A stretch of 64,000 nucleotides of DNA from Massilia eburnea. Lineage in GTDB: Bacteria > Pseudomonadota > Gammaproteobacteria > Burkholderiales > Burkholderiaceae_D. The notes beneath the pieces were generated by a model. It was not told the origin of the DNA. It ran no database searches and saw nothing but the letters and a program-made list of their open reading frames with translations. Positions 61,066 through 64,000 of this stretch are shown here, one piece after another (within the stretch, counting starts at the first letter, position 1; the number at the start of each line of letters is the position of its first letter). The position numbers and the translations under genes are program-made. The stretch spans positions 1 to 64,000 of the forward strand of contig NZ_WNKX01000017.1 in NCBI RefSeq assembly GCF_009720745.1. Reading direction: 5' to 3'.

Positions 61066-61848
61066 TTACTTGCTAAACATCAGCGCCGTCAGCATGAAGT
61101 CGAGCCACCAGATCATCAGCGAAGAGATGACCACAGTGCGCGTCGTCGCACCGGAAACATCTTCCGGCGTAGGCTGGGCTTCATAGCCCTGGTACAGCGC
61201 GATATAAGTGATGGCGACACCAAACACCACACTTTTCACGAATCCATTGAATACGTCTTTCCACACGTCCACGCCGCCCTGCATCTGCGACCAGAACGCG
61301 CCTTCGTCCACACCGATCAGGCCTACGCCGATCAGGTAGCCACCCAGGATGCCGACTGCACTGAACATGGCAGTGAGCAGCGGCACCGAAATCACGCCGG
61401 CCCAGAAACGCGGCGCCAGCACGCGCTGGATCGGGTTCACGGCCATCATTTCCATGGCGGACAGTTGTTCGCCCGCCTTCATCAGGCCGATTTCCGCGGT
61501 CAGCGAAGTACCGGCGCGGCCTGCGAACAGCAGGGCGGTGATGACAGGCCCCAGTTCACGGGTCAGGCCCAGTGCTACCAGCAAGCCGAGCGACTCGGAG
61601 GCGCCGTATTTATTGAGCGTGTAGTAACCCTGCAAACCCAGCACCATGCCGACGAACAGGCCGGACAGGATGATGATCAGCAGCGAATAGTTACCAATGA
61701 CGTGCAGCTGCTCCACCAGCAGGCGCGGACGGCGCAGCAGGCCAGGCGACAGGCCCAGCATGGTGAACAAGGTACGGAAGGAAAAGCCGATGCTTTCCAC
61801 ATAATCGCGTGCGCCACCGCCCACGCTCAGCAGGAAACGGCGCATCAT
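61066..61848 (-). CDS. mlaE: MlaE, permease of the phospholipid transport system
   Basis: 260 residues with five to six hydrophobic helices. LGLTRELGPVITALLFAGRAGTSLTAEIG is the conserved core of the MlaE permease. It forms the membrane core with MlaD and MlaF. Start ATG 61848 overlaps the mlaF stop by 4 bp. Confidence 0.95.
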   Translation of the reverse strand: MMRRFLLSVGGGARDYVESIGFSFRTLFTMLGLSPGLLRRPRLLVEQLHVIGNYSLLIIILSGLFVGMVLGLQGYYTLNKYGASESLGLLVALGLTRELGPVITALLFAGRAGTSLTAEIGLMKAGEQLSAMEMMAVNPIQRVLAPRFWAGVISVPLLTAMFSAVGILGGYLIGVGLIGVDEGAFWSQMQGGVDVWKDVFNGFVKSVVFGVAITYIALYQGYEAQPTPEDVSGATTRTVVISSLMIWWLDFMLTALMFSK

Positions 61849-62678
61849 TTGCGCGCTCCCAGGCCCAGGTCATCGGCCAGCGATTTGCCAGGATAATGGA
61901 ATGGCACGGGGCCATCCGCTTCCGCATGCACGAACTGCTTCACGTAAGGATCGGTAGAAACCATCATGTCTGCCGGAGTGCCGTGGGCCACGATCTTGCC
62001 CTGCGACAGGAAATACACATAGTCAGCAATCTGGAACGACTCCTTGACGTCGTGCGACACCAGGATCGTGGTCGAACCCAGGGCATCGTTCAGGTTGCGG
62101 ATCAGGTTGGCGGTCACGCCCATCGAGATCGGGTCGAGGCCGGCGAACGGCTCATCGTACATGATCAGCTGCGGGTCGAGCGCGATCGAGCGCGCCAGCG
62201 CCACGCGGCGCGCCATACCGCCGGAAATCTCGCCCGGCTTCAGTTTGGCGGCATTGCGCAGGCCGACTGCGTTCAGCTTGAGCAGTACCAGGTCGCGGAT
62301 CAGCTCTTCCGGCAGGTCGGTATGTTCACGCAGCGGGAAGGCCACGTTTTCATACACGGTCAGGTCGGTAAACAGCGCGCCGTGCTGGAACAGCATGCCC
62401 ATTTTGCGGCGCAGCAGGTAAAGGTCCTTGGTGTTCAGCTCGTGAACCACCTGGCCTTCCACAGAGACCCCGCCTTTCTGCGGGCTGATCTGGCCGCCAA
62501 TCAGGCGCAGGACGGTGGTCTTGCCACTGCCCGAGCCGCCCATGACGGCCACCACCTTCCCGCGTGGGAAGTCCATATGGAGGCCGGACAGAATTGCCCG
62601 TTTTCCATAGCTGAAGTGTAAGTCACGGATTTCGACGAGATTTGGCACTGAGGTCGCTCTTTGTTCTTGAGGCCACAT
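61845..62678 (-). CDS. mlaF: MlaF, ATPase of the phospholipid transport system
   Basis: 277 residues. Walker A GGSGSGKTT, signature ISGGMARR and Walker B LIMYDEPFAGLD are intact. It is the first gene of the 24-gene minus-strand block. The start is taken at ATG 62678; a GTG about 10 codons later (VPNLVEIRDLHF) is possible because the upstream part has no clear binding site. Promoter elements should lie in the 200-bp divergent gap to the TonB receptor gene, but none was assigned with confidence. Confidence 0.93.
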   Translation of the reverse strand: MWPQEQRATSVPNLVEIRDLHFSYGKRAILSGLHMDFPRGKVVAVMGGSGSGKTTVLRLIGGQISPQKGGVSVEGQVVHELNTKDLYLLRRKMGMLFQHGALFTDLTVYENVAFPLREHTDLPEELIRDLVLLKLNAVGLRNAAKLKPGEISGGMARRVALARSIALDPQLIMYDEPFAGLDPISMGVTANLIRNLNDALGSTTILVSHDVKESFQIADYVYFLSQGKIVAHGTPADMMVSTDPYVKQFVHAEADGPVPFHYPGKSLADDLGLGARK

Positions 62679-62878
62679 TGTAATTCAGAAACGGTTATCT
62701 CTGCTCAGAGGCCCTTTGCGGCGCCAATAGCGCAGTCAAAGAGGCAAATAATACAACACTACTAACCCTAGGGTCAGCAATTTACAAATTGAAACGCCTG
62801 TTGTTTGCATGTTCACTGCTGCAAGGCAGCAAATTCCTGCTATTTTAATAACTTTGGCTCATTAGAAGGAAAAAAAGC

Positions 62879-64000
62879 ATGAAAATTCGTCGGACGGTCC
62901 TGGCTTGCTCCCTGGCGGCTATCTCGGCCCAGGCTTTGGCGGATGGCGACAAGCTCGAAGTTGTCACCGTGACTGCGCAAAAGCGCAAGGAAGACCCGAG
63001 CAAGGTAGCGATGAGTATTTCCGCCATCAGCGGCGCCTCGCTGCAGGCGCAGCAGGTGTCCGACTTCACCGACCTGACGCGGGCCGTGCCGAACATCTCC
63101 TTTACCGCCGCCACCGGCAATGGCGGCGCCGGGCCGGGCACCTCGAATATCGAAATCCGCGGCATCAGCTCGGCGGCCGGCCAATCCACCGTCGGCATCT
63201 ACCTGGGCGATGTGTCGCTCACCGTGGGCAATCTGTACACCATGGGCACCGTGGAGCCGAAGTTCTTCGACATTGACCGCGTGGAAGTGCTGCGCGGCCC
63301 GCAGGCGACCCTGTATGGCGCAAGTTCCATGGGCGGCACCATCAAGTTCGTGCCAAATGAGCCGGACCTGAAAGAGCGCGAGATCACGGCTTACGCCGAG
63401 GCCTCTTCCACCAAAGGCGGCAGCGCGAATTTCTCCACTAACGTGGTCGGCAACTTCCCCCTGGTCAGCGACGAACTGGCGCTGCGCATCGGCGCGCAAG
63501 CCCAGCGTACCGGCGGCTTCATCGACCAGGTGGATGGCGATGGCAACGTAGTCGCCAATAACATCAACAAGATCAACGACCAGGAATTGCGCGTGGCCCT
63601 GAAATGGGCGGCGACGCGCGACCTGACCATCACGCCTTCGCTTTATTATCAGCGCGTGGATGCGAAGGACATCGCAGCCTTCAACCTGGAGCGGCCGCCA
63701 TACCAGGCGCAGAAACAGGTGCGCGAGCCTTCCATCGACAAGCTGTTGACGCCAAACCTGGCTGTGAACTGGGACCTGGGCGGGGCAGACCTGACTTCGA
63801 GCACCAGCTACTTCCAACGCAAATTCGACCGTACCCAGAACGGTTCTGCCTACAACAGCTACTCGCTGTCGACCTTCCTGACTTCCACCGACGATGGCGG
63901 CAAAGCGCCCCCGGAACTGATCGACGCAATTGCCGGCCTGCCTTCTGCGGTGTACCTGAATAACGCGGTACGCCAGATTTCGCAGGAATTCCGCCTGGCG
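62879..64000 (+). CDS. TonB-dependent outer-membrane receptor (3' truncated by the window)
   Basis: 374 residues visible, running off the window. A signal peptide (cut after ALA, about residue 22) is followed by the TonB-box-like EVVTVTAQKR and the plug domain, recognisable from IEIRGISS and FDIDRVEVLRGPQATLYGASSMGGTIKFVP. Beta-barrel strands begin at about residue 170. These receptors take up iron-siderophore complexes, carbohydrates or other large substrates; the ligand is not identifiable. The start is ATG 62879 with AGAAGGA upstream. It diverges from mlaF. Confidence 0.92.
   Translation, partial: MKIRRTVLACSLAAISAQALADGDKLEVVTVTAQKRKEDPSKVAMSISAISGASLQAQQVSDFTDLTRAVPNISFTAATGNGGAGPGTSNIEIRGISSAAGQSTVGIYLGDVSLTVGNLYTMGTVEPKFFDIDRVEVLRGPQATLYGASSMGGTIKFVPNEPDLKEREITAYAEASSTKGGSANFSTNVVGNFPLVSDELALRIGAQAQRTGGFIDQVDGDGNVVANNINKINDQELRVALKWAATRDLTITPSLYYQRVDAKDIAAFNLERPPYQAQKQVREPSIDKLLTPNLAVNWDLGGADLTSSTSYFQRKFDRTQNGSAYNSYSLSTFLTSTDDGGKAPPELIDAIAGLPSAVYLNNAVRQISQEFRLA

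Noticed and set aside
62765-62774. Palindrome ACCCTAGGGT in the mlaF-TonB receptor gap as a regulator site
   Set aside because: A lone 10-bp palindrome with no repeated half-sites or matching consensus; too little to call an operator.

Overview
The window is GC-rich chromosomal DNA of a betaproteobacterium, most likely Oxalobacteraceae of the Massilia/Telluria/Duganella/Janthinobacterium type. The main evidence is gene order: mlaFEDACB, an ABC-2 exporter, ibaG, murA, the his genes, a HIT gene and tatABC form one minus-strand block of the kind seen in Burkholderiales. Ubiquinone genes, priA next to hemE, and a possible PEP-CTERM-type exported protein fit the same assignment. No prophage, insertion sequence, CRISPR array or plasmid backbone was seen. 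The species call is an inference from gene content.

Layout. 1-8.1 kb: the last codons of a chemotaxis receptor, an alpha/beta-hydrolase with an MmyB-type regulator, two exported proteins of unknown role, a tartrate/glycerate-type transporter-kinase pair, and an exported prolyl oligopeptidase. 8.1-8.6 kb: a promoter, tRNA-Val and tRNA-Asp, a terminator, and copy 1 of a 170-bp element with inverted-repeat ends. 8.6-11 kb: ahpC-ahpF with an OxyR-like site. 11.5-17.2 kb: an apparent low-oxygen region. A thiamine-diphosphate decarboxylase is translationally coupled to ubiU-ubiV-ubiT (O2-independent ubiquinone synthesis), an oleate hydratase gene lies upstream, and each transcription unit is preceded by an FNR/ANR-type box. 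17.2-32.2 kb: a GGDEF/EAL protein, a YgiQ radical SAM protein, an M3 peptidase, slyX, a Rep-type helicase, an FAD disulfide oxidoreductase and argP. 32.2-36.2 kb: copy 2 of the element fills the gap between argP and priA. An AT-rich 0.7-kb gap between priA and hemE carries about ten DnaA-box-like sites, including two three-box modules with identical spacing. 36.2-45.6 kb: five tightly packed plus-strand genes (S9 peptidase, a 1387-residue SNF2 ATPase, a DUF2785 protein, an unknown protein, a DUF885 protein). 46-62.7 kb: the 24-gene minus-strand block, with an orphan DNA methyltransferase gene inserted between hisD and hisC. 62.9-64 kb: the start of a TonB-dependent receptor.

The observations most worth following are: the 170-bp repeat family, including a half copy translated as part of the DNA methyltransferase; the duplicated DnaA-box modules between priA and hemE; and the FNR-boxed oleate hydratase and decarboxylase-ubiUVT units. 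The methyltransferase inside the histidine operon is the most obvious departure from the expected gene order.

Starts were chosen from ribosome-binding sites, overlaps and family lengths. No database search was possible, so family names rest on recognised motifs, lengths and context.
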